A stretch of 64,000 nucleotides of DNA from positions 108,902-172,901 of the forward strand of contig PDHQ01000060.1 in the NCBI GenBank assembly GCA_003339415.1, read 5' to 3'. The notes below the pieces were generated by a model that worked only from the letters and a program-made list of their open reading frames with translations, searched no databases and was not told the DNA's origin. Below, in pieces: positions 9,429-18,664 of this stretch (position 1 is the stretch's first letter; every line of letters begins with the position of its first letter). Made by a program: the position numbers and the translations under genes. The stretch is from Ophiocordyceps camponoti-saundersi (nom. inval.). Taxonomy: Eukaryota; Ascomycota; Sordariomycetes; Hypocreales; Ophiocordycipitaceae.

Positions 9429-10655
9429 TTGACCATGTTCCGCCTCAGAGATGCAATCATCCTTTTTCTGCTACCTGCTTTCGTTGCCTCTTTCAACACC
9501 GGTCGAGTTCCCAGATTCGAAAGATGCAGTCTTCCATTGTCCGACAAGACGAGTTTGCCGCCTGTCAAGATCCAGCTGAATGGCACTGGATGGCAGCTCT
9601 CGAAAATCTCTGAAATGATTAGAACTGCGAGTGATGAAGACCAAGAGGTGTTTCGTGATCACGACATGTTCAATTCACGTCCCAAACCATTGACAGCAAT
9701 CAAGTTGCCTATTGGTAGGTCTTAGCTACGAAACTCACTGCTAGAAAGAACAATTTCCATTAACCAGCAGTTGATCAGGAAACTACTCGGCCATCGTCAA
9801 CAGGGACGGCAAGGATCTCTTCTTCGGCATAGTGGCTGTAAAGCGACAAGGCGGTGGTAAGCCGACTTTCACAGTCGCCTATAAAGTCGAAGACGAGATG
9901 AAATCCGGAGCATACCTCAACGGAGGCACCATTCCAGAGACTGTACTTGAAGATGGCGTGGGGAAGAAAATCAGCCGTGCAGATGTCGTCAAAGCTATAT
10001 TCGATGGCCGAACACTGTTACCAGAAGGAGACTTGATGATCGGTCAGTTGGATGGATCGTATCAATTTCAAAAAGGAATAGGTATGCTGAAGCTTTTACT
10101 ACACCTCGAGAACAAGACATGCTGACTAGGAAATCGAGACTCCTACGTCGGCGTCGTCTTTGACGGGAAGAACAGAGCACAAGTCATCCGCCTGGTAAAA
10201 TATGACAGCCCGACATCCAGACGGGATCTCCAACGGCATGAAACCATCTGGCAACCGGAAAAGAAAGCTCGACAACCAGAAAAAGGAGTCGAGGCACCAA
10301 AAGACAAAGGAACCGAAGCACCGAAAGATGAATCATCCGGCTCAACGAACTCAGGAGAAGCATGCGAGATTCCAAAACTCGGCTACATCGTCGAGTTTAA
10401 ACCGGACACGTCAGACGATGGCATCAAGAATCACTTGGCATGGGTCGAGAGTCACTATCAAGGAGAGCTCGAAGAGTTTAACATTGGAGAGTTTCGGGGC
10501 TACGTCGGAAACTTCAACTCGACCTTGATCGGGATGATCCAAAAGGAAAAGGTACGTGCAGCGACGACTGATGGGAAGGAGGGAAGAAGAGAACGTCGTC
10601 TAACAGCTTCGAGGTTATCCGAGATGTTTCCCGCGATACTATTGTCCAGTTGTAG
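9429..10655 (+). CDS. Secreted protein with C-terminal peptidase inhibitor I9 (subtilisin prodomain) domain
   Basis: Four exons were resolved: join(9429..9714, 9779..10081, 10130..10551, 10614..10655), 350 aa. The introns are 64, 48 and 62 nt with GTAGGT, GTATGC and GTACGT donors. The N-terminus is a signal peptide (MFRLRDAIILFLLPAFVAS). Residues about 20-195 form a unique region with no recognised family. A Lys/Pro/Glu-rich linker with degenerate KAPEKG- and EAPKDK-like units follows. The last 80 residues match the I9 propeptide of proteinase-K-like proteases: YIVEFKPDTSDDGIKNHLAWV, with the conserved Tyr-Ile-Val strand and His-x-x-Trp helix, then GYVGNF, and ending DTIVQL just before the stop. 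The prodomain therefore ends where a protease domain would normally begin, but translation stops. A prodomain-less subtilase lies 1.5 kb downstream on the same strand. A role as trans-acting chaperone or inhibitor is inferred. Confidence 0.7.
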
Positions 10656-10837
10656 GATTAGGAGACTGAAAAGGCCCGTGTACAAGGACAACAGGGAGAG
10701 AGGGGAGAAAGCGCTGTAGCAGAGATTGTGGGTAGTTAACAGTCGGGTCAATTTGCTAGGTTGAGGGTAACGTGTCGCCTTTTCGCTAGGATGAGAAGAG
10801 TAGTTGCTTTCAAGTGCCTTGTAGTGAGTGATTCCCG

Positions 10838-11160
10838 CCAGATTCCGCTTCAAGCTACACTACCTAGCTAGTGAAATATGAGGCATAATTATCATTGCTC
10901 ATCTGTTCATCACCAGTAGTTCTTCCCCTGACTCTCCCCAGATTCCGATCTTAAGCTGCACTGGCTAGTGAAACGCGAGGCGTAATGATAATTGCTTATC
11001 TATTTATGACATGTTAGCATTTCGGTAGAACTCGAGCTAGGTTGAGAAGAGGAGTCACTTTCTAGTAATTCAACAGATTTCCGAATCAAGCTGGACCGGC
11101 TGGTGAAACGTAAGGCGTAGTTATGAATTGCTTATCTGTTCTTCATGACATGTTGGGATT
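10838..11160. repeat. Three diverged tandem-like copies of about 80 bp
   Basis: Three stretches (about 10838-10918, 10938-11025 and 11078-11160) share GATTCCG-TC-AAGCT-CACT-GCTAGTGAAA, then GAGGC-TAAT-AT-ATTGCT-ATCTGTT. They differ by many transitions, suggesting old duplication with decay. Confidence 0.6.
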
Positions 11161-11233
11161 CCCGAAGCTATTCCCACACTTAACCCCGACGATCGTGAAT
11201 TATCGTGTGAGAGAGGAATGTGCATGATGTTGT

Positions 11234-11570
11234 GCTTCGCCTTGACTAGTTTCCGACGGGCCGGACATGCGGTAACCTGTTTCGGCTATCTTCGGCAGCC
11301 TTGATAGCTTCGCCTTGACTAGGTAGTTGCCGACGGGCCAGACATGCGGTAACCTGTTTCGGCTATCTTCGGCGCCCTTGATAGCTTCGCCTTGACTACC
11401 TACCTACCTAGGTAGTTGCCGACGGGCCGGACATGCGGTAACCTGTTTCGGCTATCTTCGGCGCCCTTGATAGCTTCGCCTTGACTACCTACCTACCTAG
11501 GTAGTTGCCGACGGGCCGGACATGCGGTAACCTGTTTCGGCTATCTTCGGCACCCTTGACAGCTTCGCCG
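11234..11570. repeat. Nested minisatellite, four units of 73/77/89/89 bp
   Basis: Units begin at GCTTCGCC at 11234, 11307, 11384 and 11473, with a partial start at 11562. Each contains GACGGGCCGGACATGCGGT and TTTCGGCTATCTTCGGC. Unit length grows because a CTAC tetranucleotide tract followed by CTAGGTAG has expanded inside the later units, so a microsatellite sits within a minisatellite. Confidence 0.85.
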
Positions 11571-11700
11571 GCTCCATCCCTAGACGGCAATTGCACTGAC
11601 AAGTTATAAGTTGGGCTTTATTTAATCATGTCATGAGCGCCTTTAGACCAAGGCTGATGAGTCCCACTAGCCTTACTTGATCTCCTAGCCTTCTGATCCT

Positions 11701-11739
11701 CCAGAAGGATCTTCCAGAAGGATCTTCCAGAAGGATCCT
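11701..11739. repeat. 13-bp unit repeated three times
   Basis: CCAGAAGGATCTT is repeated three times in tandem, the last copy ending CCT. Confidence 0.8.
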
Positions 11740-12192
11740 CTTTGCTGTATACATAGCCAGTACCTCGACAGTTCACCAACAGTTGATAGGCATCAAGTTT
11801 CTGCATTCGATCCCTTGCTCGGTGCCTTTGCAAGTTGCGCGGTAGAGATTGCGAGTTGACTTCCCCGCTAGTAGACAACTTTTTCCGCTAGGTGGATGAC
11901 TTCAGGTACCCGCGTCTCATCCGTCATGACATCGGTTCCCTCTCTTCTACAGACGAGGCATTCTGCAATGCGGGAAGACGCCTCGCTCTAACGCTGCCGT
12001 CTGTAACTCTAGCGTGGGCCGGCTCGGCTTCCCTTACAGAGCTCTCTTTGATAGACCAAGTCAGGCTCACTGGCGAGAAGTTTACGACTCAGGTTGCAAG
12101 TCAAAGATTTGCTGATAAATGAGAAACTCCAATGTGCTCTTTGTACATGCCATCCTTTTGAAATGGTTTCAAAACCTCTTTCACTCGTTACA

Positions 12193-13413
12193 ATGCATAG
12201 CTTTAAGCACGTCCTTCTCTTGTGCCTGGCCTCCGTCTTGGCTGTCTCGGAACAGCATGCTGAACGGCAAATCAGTAAGCCGGGGGTAAGTAGGGAGCTC
12301 TTGATTATTGGATTTCGAAGCCGTTGACCATTTTTTTCCCCCTCTCGGCAGAAACTCAACGCACGAGATCTAGGTCCCCAGGGAACGAGAAACTCGTGGA
12401 ACCTTCGCTCTATTAGACCACAAAAGCCACTGGTCCCGGTTACGGGAGCCATCGCGGGAAAGGGTACGTGGGCATACGTCGTCGACAGCGGCGTGAACGT
12501 GCATCATAGTGAATTCAACGGCCGGGCCTCACACGGAAAGTGCTTCATCGAATGCGGAGACTCTCTTTTCAAAAAGTCCGAACAGTGGAAGGACGACCTG
12601 GGTCATGGCACGATGGTGGCCGGCGTTATCGCCGGTGAGGTCGGCGGCGTGGCTCCCGAGGCGAATATCATCGACGTCAAGATTATGGGTAAATGCAGGC
12701 GAACGAAGACAAGCAAGATAATGAAAGCCTTGGAATGGATCCAAGAAGATATAGCAAGGAACCCAGAAAGATTGCACAAGTCGGTCATCAACATGTCAAT
12801 TGGTATAGCAACGCCTCTTCCTACCTACCTACCTACCTATAGATGGGGAGCCAGTCTCTTGCTAATATAGGTGCTATTAGGCAGAGAATGCCCGGAAGGC
12901 AAGAAGTTCTCTGAATGCAAGAATTTCGGCATACACGCGGGCCTGGAAAAGGTTGTCAAGGCCACGACTGACAAGGGCATTCCCATAGTAGTTGCTGCCG
13001 GAAACGCGGGACTGCTTGCCGAGTGGGACACACCAAAAGGTCTCCCGAGCGTGATAGCGGTCGGAGCGGTGAACAGTACATTCCACGAGGAACCAAAGTA
13101 CAATTTCGGTCCTGCTGTCGACCTTCTCGCCCCTGGCATCAACATCCTTGTCGCGGATCCGAAACGCAAGCGCGGCGGAGTCTTAGAGTCGGGCACCTCC
13201 CTCGCGGCGCCTCATGCTACCGGCATCGCTCTATCTATCCTTGCCCGCTCGCGTTCTCTGTCGGTGATGGAACTCAAAGCAAAGATGATCAAGATGGCGA
13301 CGGGCAGAACCGTCTATCCTTGTCTTCGAAGCGCTTACAAAGGCAGAGAATACATCGACCGTAGTGAAATGCTTACTCCTGCTAGAAGACTTTTCGACGA
13401 TCTTTCAACATAG
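12193..13413 (+). CDS. Secreted subtilisin-like serine protease (S8, proteinase K-like) lacking an I9 prodomain
   Basis: Three exons: join(12193..12285, 12352..12802, 12881..13413), 358 aa. The introns are 66 nt (GTAAGT) and 78 nt (GTATAG, acceptor TTAG, containing a CTAC microsatellite). The signal peptide is MHSFKHVLLLCLASVLAVS. Only about 30 residues then precede the mature-type N-terminus (RNSWNLRSIRPQ), so the usual ~80-residue I9 propeptide is absent. The catalytic triad is complete: Asp in AYVVDSGVN, His in DLGHGTMVAGVIAG, Ser in SGTSLAAPHATG; the oxyanion Asn is in VVAAGNAG. Exon 3 rejoins the fold as INMSIGGREC. Several Cys are present (GKCFIEC, GREC, SECKNF). The protein should be a secreted endopeptidase. 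Lack of a cis prodomain normally prevents folding of this family, which makes the neighbouring I9-domain gene at 9429-10655 notable. An inactive protein is the alternative. Confidence 0.8.
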
Positions 13414-13717
13414 GATAGTAACTGATAGTCTTTAAAAGCCGTGTGTTGCCTTGATAGAGTTGATCATAGGAAAGGGAGGAATCCGAAGTCGAGGCGTATT
13501 GTGAATGTATTGCCTATAAGATACATGTAGAGAAGACGGAAGAGACAGACAGACAGACAGAAAGAGAAAGAGAAATAACTCAATGTAAAGGAGTGTTGAG
13601 TTGTCATTTTTTGTTTTCAAGAGTCAAGTATCTAGGTAGGTAGGTAGTGGGTAAGGAGCAAGCATAATGATACATCTATGTACCACAGCTCTTCGTCTAC
13701 ACCGATAGCGAGCGACT
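13414..13717. other. Convergent intergenic region
   Basis: This carries the 3' flanks of the subtilase and the small cysteine-rich gene. It contains a purine-rich AGAC/AGAA tract (about 13537-13578) and a TAGG tetranucleotide repeat (about 13634-13646). Confidence 0.5.
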
Positions 13718-14050
13718 TCAAAGTTTGTTTTCGCATGTAAAGTCCTTCTTATCCTTTCCTTTGTTAGAACAAGTGACCTTGGTTCCGGAAATAGTACACG
13801 TGTCGCCTGCTTTCTGTTTCTTGCAGAAACTCTCACATGCGGCACTGGATCTGAAGAGTTCAAGGCAGTTGGGTTGTCCGCTTTTCGTCGCTCCTTTCTT
13901 GTCTTGCAGCTGCTGTGTAGGCTGAGTATTTCCTTTCCTCTTGAAAAGGTCGCCTGCTGTCACGTCTGGTGAAGCATTGTTGGCCGTGTTGGGCAAGGCT
14001 AGTGCGGAACTTCCGGCCAGAGTGACGAGGACGGCAGCTGCGAGCTTCAT
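13718..14050 (-). CDS. Small secreted cysteine-rich protein (effector-like)
   Basis: Single exon, 110 aa. A signal peptide (MKLAAAVLVTLAGSSALA) is followed by a pro-like segment with a KR dibasic site in LFKRKGN, a possible Kex2 processing point. The mature part has six cysteines in the pattern C-x9-C-x3-C-x7-C-x8-C-x11-C, consistent with three disulfides, and is Lys-rich. No family is recognised. Small secreted cysteine-rich proteins of this type are common among fungal effectors and antimicrobial peptides, but nothing in the sequence decides between these roles. It lies beside the subtilase in a cluster of secreted-protein genes. Confidence 0.7.
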   Translation of the reverse strand: MKLAAAVLVTLAGSSALALPNTANNASPDVTAGDLFKRKGNTQPTQQLQDKKGATKSGQPNCLELFRSSAACESFCKKQKAGDTCTISGTKVTCSNKGKDKKDFTCENKL

Positions 14051-14228
14051 CTTGTATGATAGAGGTACTAAAGAGTCGAGTTGATGGGATATAAGTGAAG
14101 TTGAAGAATGTAGCTTGTTGACGTATGTAGGTTAGGTAATTGACAGGGTTTCCAAGTCTGAGAAGAGGTGAATGGATGTGAAAGAACTGGTTCTTGTGGT
14201 GATGAAGAATCCAGTGCGATGCCCTACT

Positions 14229-14238
14229 CTATATATAC
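14229..14238 (-). promoter_or_regulatory. TATA-like element upstream of the cysteine-rich gene
   Basis: A TATATATAG-type motif on the minus strand lies about 180 bp upstream of the ATG at 14050. It is plausible if the 5' leader is about 150 nt. Confidence 0.3.
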
Positions 14239-15401
14239 TTCTGAGACGACACCTTTACTCTCCCGTCTTGAAGCAGACCAAATATGGTGAGCATCATATT
14301 CCATCAATGAGTGATGTCATGGCCCCCATTTGTGGAAGTCGTGAGCCTGAATCATGATGCTACCCCCGAGGCTGATTTGACGTCGTGAAGGCTAATAACA
14401 GGGTCTGGCATACGAGTCATTCAATAGAAGGGTTAGTCTCTTGTATGCTTGCTGTTCAGACGGGGGGAACTTGTTTCTTCTACCTGATGCTATACATCGG
14501 GAGGAGATTTAAGCTTACTTTTAAAGACAACACATAGTATGGCACTTACATAGGTATACTGCCCTACCACTTTATACTCTGCACATACCTACATACATAT
14601 ATCTTACCTACATGCCATCCTATCCGTACGTGTAGATAGCATAGGCAGTATACATACGTCTAAACGCAGATCAACATACACACACGTAATTAGTCAAGAC
14701 ACGGAAAGTCCATGAGTAACGCTCCGAAGCTCTCAAACAAAGGCATCCAACCACCGATCTCCAGCAGAGGACAGCTCCCCAGACGATCGAAACCAAAAAA
14801 GCAGCAATAACAAAAAAGAAGTTTCCAGCAACTCGGCCCCGAATCTGAACGGTCCGTTTCAGAAATCAATGCCGCTTCGGCGAAACGTGGACCCAACTAA
14901 GCCGTTCCTCGAATCGGAAGCGTAACCGGGATATCCTCTGCGGGACTCGAAGATCTACACTAGAGCAAAGCCTCCTCCTGCAACTCATTACAACGAAATA
15001 CGCTATTTCATCCGATCTCACTCGTCGCAAACAACCTTCATCCGATCTCACCCATGACGAAGGCGTATATCCGAACTAAATAACTTGATGAAAAGGGGGC
15101 CGTTTTTCCCCGCCAAGATAGATTCTCCATGATTCTCTGATGGCGGGGTTAGCGCGACTCCATCATCGTGGCTTTTCCCCCTTGGGACCGCTCTCTTGTC
15201 GTCACCGTCGAGGTGATGAAACGAACAGTGATGTCATCGAAAAGGGACCAAAAAAGGGAGAGGCTCGGGAGTTGATATGCCTTGCCATTTTGGTGACCAT
15301 CTCAGACAATCTTTCATCTTCAGGGGGGCGGATGGGATGTGGTGTTGTTGCTCAGTAGTAAATGCTGTTTCCTCTATATACGCCTGTTGGAGACGAGCTG
15401 T

Positions 15402-15535
15402 TATATTCGGCCATACCTGCTAGAAAACACGGGATCCCGTCAAGCTTATCTATAGTGGCATAACGTTAAAGCCTAAACGTTAAAATAGAATCGGACAATC
15501 GAAGACGTTCCACGGTCTTGCGGGAACGGGAAAGA
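15402..15535 (+). pseudogene. 5S rRNA relic with recognisable 5' half
   Basis: CGGCCATACCTGCTAGAAAA followed by CACGGGATCCCGTC (15409-15442) matches the 5' half of ascomycete 5S rRNA (GACCATA...GAAAAC...GGGATCCCGTC). Downstream the resemblance decays to scattered matches (GTTAAAGCC), and the GGTGACCACC-type segment is not intact. It reads as a dispersed 5S gene that lost its 3' half. Family consensus is from memory. Confidence 0.5.
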
Positions 15536-15585
15536 GATTTTTTCAACACGACTAGACATACCGTCAGCGATATCTTCTAAGAAGA

Positions 15586-15951
15586 ATGACAGGAAGAATA
15601 ACGGCACACTTACTCGACGGGAATGATATGGCCTCTATGCAGTGCGTGTGGACCCACAAGCTGCAGTCGCTCTTCGACCTCACCGTCAAATCCGGCGACG
15701 ACACCATGGCCCGCCTGCTGGTGCGCCGGGGCTGCTTCCGTATCCGCCAGCCAGACGCCTCGCCGGCCTCGGCCCCGGCCCCGCCCCCGGAGTGGGGGGA
15801 CGACAGCCTGGTCATGCGGGCCTTGACCGAGTGCAAGCTATCTAGCTGGTTGTCCGCATTGTGCCTCTTTATCTTGTCTCGGGTTAGTCCACCTTTAGAG
15901 AACAACACATACATGATTCACTTTTCCATATGCTTTCAGAGACCTGGTTAA
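15586..15951 (+). pseudogene. Isolated GC-rich coding-like fragment, weakly ankyrin-like
   Basis: A 121-codon frame with a strongly GC-rich core (15640-15840) sits in AT-richer DNA. The core peptide LFDLTVKSGDDTMARLLVRRG resembles one ankyrin-type helix pair; the rest is Pro/Ala-rich and then unlike protein. There is no signal peptide or complete domain. It is most likely a remnant of a larger gene, but could be a chance ORF. Confidence 0.25.
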
Positions 15952-16239
15952 CACGGCGTTCGTAGAGGCAGCACGTATTATACATAAACAGGTAGCCGCG
16001 GTGAGGCAACATAGGTGTAGGTAGCTTACCACCATTTGCACTTAAACCCGCCCTGAGCAAAAGCGACGCCTTCTACCTAACTATTCCCTTCACTTACCTC
16101 GTAGACTCCCCTGCCGCCCAAGATATTTCGAACTCAGTCTCTCTCCCTCAAGGGGGCTCAGGTTTCAACAGAGAAGAGAATATTCTCTACCTAGAGCAAC
16201 TGAGATTCATCACAGTTCGTATCAAGCCGACAATTCGAT

Positions 16240-16287
16240 GTCCCCAGTCCCAAAGTCCGTCCCCAGTCCCAAAGTCCGTCCCCAGTG
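16240..16287. repeat. 19-bp direct repeat, 2.5 copies
   Basis: GTCCCCAGTCCCAAAGTCC is repeated in tandem at 16240 and 16259, with a partial third copy at 16278. Confidence 0.85.
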
Positions 16288-16296
16288 ATGACCAAA

Positions 16297-16517
16297 CCGA
16301 CATTCTTAGACTCGTTTAGAGTCCGGTGATAATATCATCAGGATCAAAATTGTCTGAGGGGAGCTCAATGTTTGTTACTCCGGGGGGAGCCCATCATTTT
16401 ATATCGCCGACATTCTTAGACTCATTTAGAGTCCTGTCATAATATCACAAAGTAGGAAATTGTCTGAGGGGACCTCAATTTTTGTTACTCCGGGGGGAGC
16501 CCATCATTTTATACCGC
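16297..16517. repeat. 110-bp tandem duplication
   Basis: Two adjacent copies (16297-16406 and 16407-16516) share CCGACATTCTTAGACTC, TTGTCTGAGGGGA and TTGTTACTCCGGGGGGAGCC. They differ at about a dozen positions. Confidence 0.85.
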
Positions 16518-16574
16518 AGAACTCGCAGAAAAAGCTTTCGCTCTATTGCCCTTTTTATCGTAAGCTTCTCACCA

Positions 16575-16610
16575 ACATGCGTATGCGCATACGTACGCGC
16601 ATACGTACGC
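16575..16610. other. 36-nt perfect alternating purine-pyrimidine tract (Z-DNA-prone)
   Basis: Every step from 16575 to 16610 alternates purine and pyrimidine, built from overlapping palindromes such as CGTATGCGCATACG and GCGCATACGTACGC. Such GC-containing alternating tracts favour left-handed DNA or cruciforms; no function is shown. Confidence 0.7.
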
Positions 16611-16941
16611 CTGCGCCGCGTCAGTCTCTGCGACTCTCTGAGGGTGGACGCCGATGTACCTATGAAGGGATGGGCAACGCTGATGAAGGTGATGATATAT
16701 GTGTGATGTGTCTGACTAGGTCTGTGAGGCTAGGCCAGGCCCTAGAAGAAGGGCCGGCAGCGCTGACTAACTAAGGTAGGCTAGCTATAGGGTAGGCTAC
16801 TTAATAGTACCTCCAGGTCACGGTACCTATGTAACTAGGTACCTTCTTCCCCAAATACCTGTCTAGTGGTCATGGACTTCCTTCATTTTCAACATCTTAA
16901 AGGACGAAGTCTGGTGTTCAAAATTCCGGATGAGACTCTTA

Positions 16942-16983
16942 AACGCATCATCTTCCACGCTTTCGGGTGGAAGATGAAGCGTT
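16942..16983. repeat. Inverted repeat / hairpin
   Basis: Arms AACGC..CATCTTCCAC and GTGGAAGATG..GCGTT pair perfectly apart from a 2-nt internal mismatch, around an 8-nt loop GCTTTCGG. It could be a MITE-like end or a structured RNA stem; no terminator context is seen. Confidence 0.6.
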
Positions 16984-17919
16984 GGAAATATACGGGCATG
17001 TCTCTCTTGGCATGACGCAGTTTTTGGTGTGTGCTACCCCCCTGCCAGTAGCTCAAAGGGCTGAGATGGGCGGGTACATAAGTTCTGGATAAGATGTGGG
17101 GAAATAAAGAGTACCTAGCTAACACAGCCCCGCAAGGGAAAAAAAACCCCCTGCGAGGCTGATTTTAAGTTGCTAGAGTGACGTAATGCCTCATGGTCGC
17201 CAAATCCAAACCAACACAGCAGCGTCATCTTCAACCTACATGCGCCTCTCTGAGCCTTTACCTGCAGGCTGCATGTGTACGCTACCGACCTAGTTGCATC
17301 TTAGATTCGAGTCATAGTCGAATTCACGCATTATCAAGCCTCACATGCCCCACTTTAGTCACACTTGAGTCATACATATGTACACATATCTTAGTTGCAG
17401 ACAATTGGCCTGGAGCCTTTCTAGATTCTACACAATCAACCGAGTTTCGCTACCCATGTATACATAGGTCCTCTTGTGTTTTGCTTGTTTTTATGGCTAC
17501 TTGAGGCCATCTCTGAGAGTCAGGTGACACAGCTATTCATCTTCGCTTTAGGCCGTCACGATTCTCTGCCTGCTGAGCTTCTTCTACCCAAGTTGGGAAG
17601 ACGAAAAAAAAAGGCGAAGGCTAAGAGTGCTTTCTAAACTGTAACGGGTGGAGAAAGGGGGATTTTTATGACATGTGACTCTTTCTCTGTCTTCCTGGCT
17701 TTACATACATACCTATTTCGAGGAAACGAGGTCGAAATGTTGTATAATCACTAGCGTTACCTGCTGAAGAGGTGGATAGAGTCCTTTCATAAAAGTCTTC
17801 ATACGTTAAGACTTGGAATTTAGCATAGTGGCTCTATAGCGAGGCGAGTGAGATTCGACTAAGACGATAGGATCCGGGGAGCCACTCAACGAATGCTCCC
17901 CAGTGAGTAATAAATTTAG

Positions 17920-18276
17920 TCACTTACTCACAGGGCAGGGCAGTGGCCCTTGCCTACGCATACAAGCGTTGATAGGTGTGATCGATTGACAGGTTGGGGA
18001 CTTGTCAACTTGTATTCTTTTGCCATTTTCGCGCCATCTGTCGCAGTGGCAAAGTAGAAGAACTTTTTTGTCGATGCTAGAAAGAGCAGGCTGCGCTAAG
18101 CCCTCACGAACGCGAAACTGAGCCAGCCCATCTGACGCTTCATAAAACATAATTCTCGAATCGCCGCGCTCTCGAACTTCTATCGCATAAGGCTCTGTCC
18201 CCTCTCCGACCGCAGCATGGACAAACAGACGCTGCTGCTGCGCATTCCATTGCGACGCCTGCTTTATCCATACCAA
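17920..18276 (-). CDS. Hypothetical ORF, 118 aa, doubtful
   Basis: An uninterrupted frame with balanced amino-acid composition (segments such as LFVHAAVGEGTEPYAIEVRERG and RIMFYEASDGLAQF) in otherwise gene-poor DNA. There is no signal peptide and no recognised domain. It may be a piece of a decayed larger gene. Evidence is limited to the open frame and protein-like composition. Confidence 0.2.
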   Translation of the reverse strand: MVWIKQASQWNAQQQRLFVHAAVGEGTEPYAIEVRERGDSRIMFYEASDGLAQFRVREGLAQPALSSIDKKVLLLCHCDRWRENGKRIQVDKSPTCQSITPINACMRRQGPLPCPVSK

Positions 18277-18664
18277 GTTCTCAGAAAGACATAGCCGTTC
18301 TAGAATTTATTCCCAGAAGCTATAAAGAAGAAGAGCTCGGTCACTGTCGAAGCTACCTTAGTGAACGACGGGCTAAGATAGAGGGGGCGTATAGCACCTA
18401 TTAGCCGCGTAGAGGGCCGGGGTAGGTTCCGGGGATAAAAATAAGTATTACGGGATACGGGGGGCGTGGCATTCGAGGGCGGCGCTTCGGTATCGGAGCG
18501 GGCCCCTTCAGAAACGGTCGCGGGGAACGGAGGTGGGAAAACGGAGCTCGACGGAACGGGTCGCGGAGGAAAGAAAGATAGGGCGCGATAGGGGTCGCGG
18601 GGGCCGGGCGGGAGAAGTAGGGGGGGAACTTCGGCAGCACGCCGGGCGAGTTCGTCGGCTAGGC

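Larger units (their letters stand above)
10656..12192. other. Intergenic region rich in repeats
   Basis: No gene is supported. The region holds diverged direct repeats (10838-11160), a nested minisatellite (11234-11570) and a short 13-bp triplicate (11701-11739). It separates the I9-domain gene from the subtilase gene. Confidence 0.6.

Noticed and set aside
11234..11570. Possible CRISPR-like array
   Set aside because: The units are contiguous tandem repeats without unique spacers, and the genome is eukaryotic.
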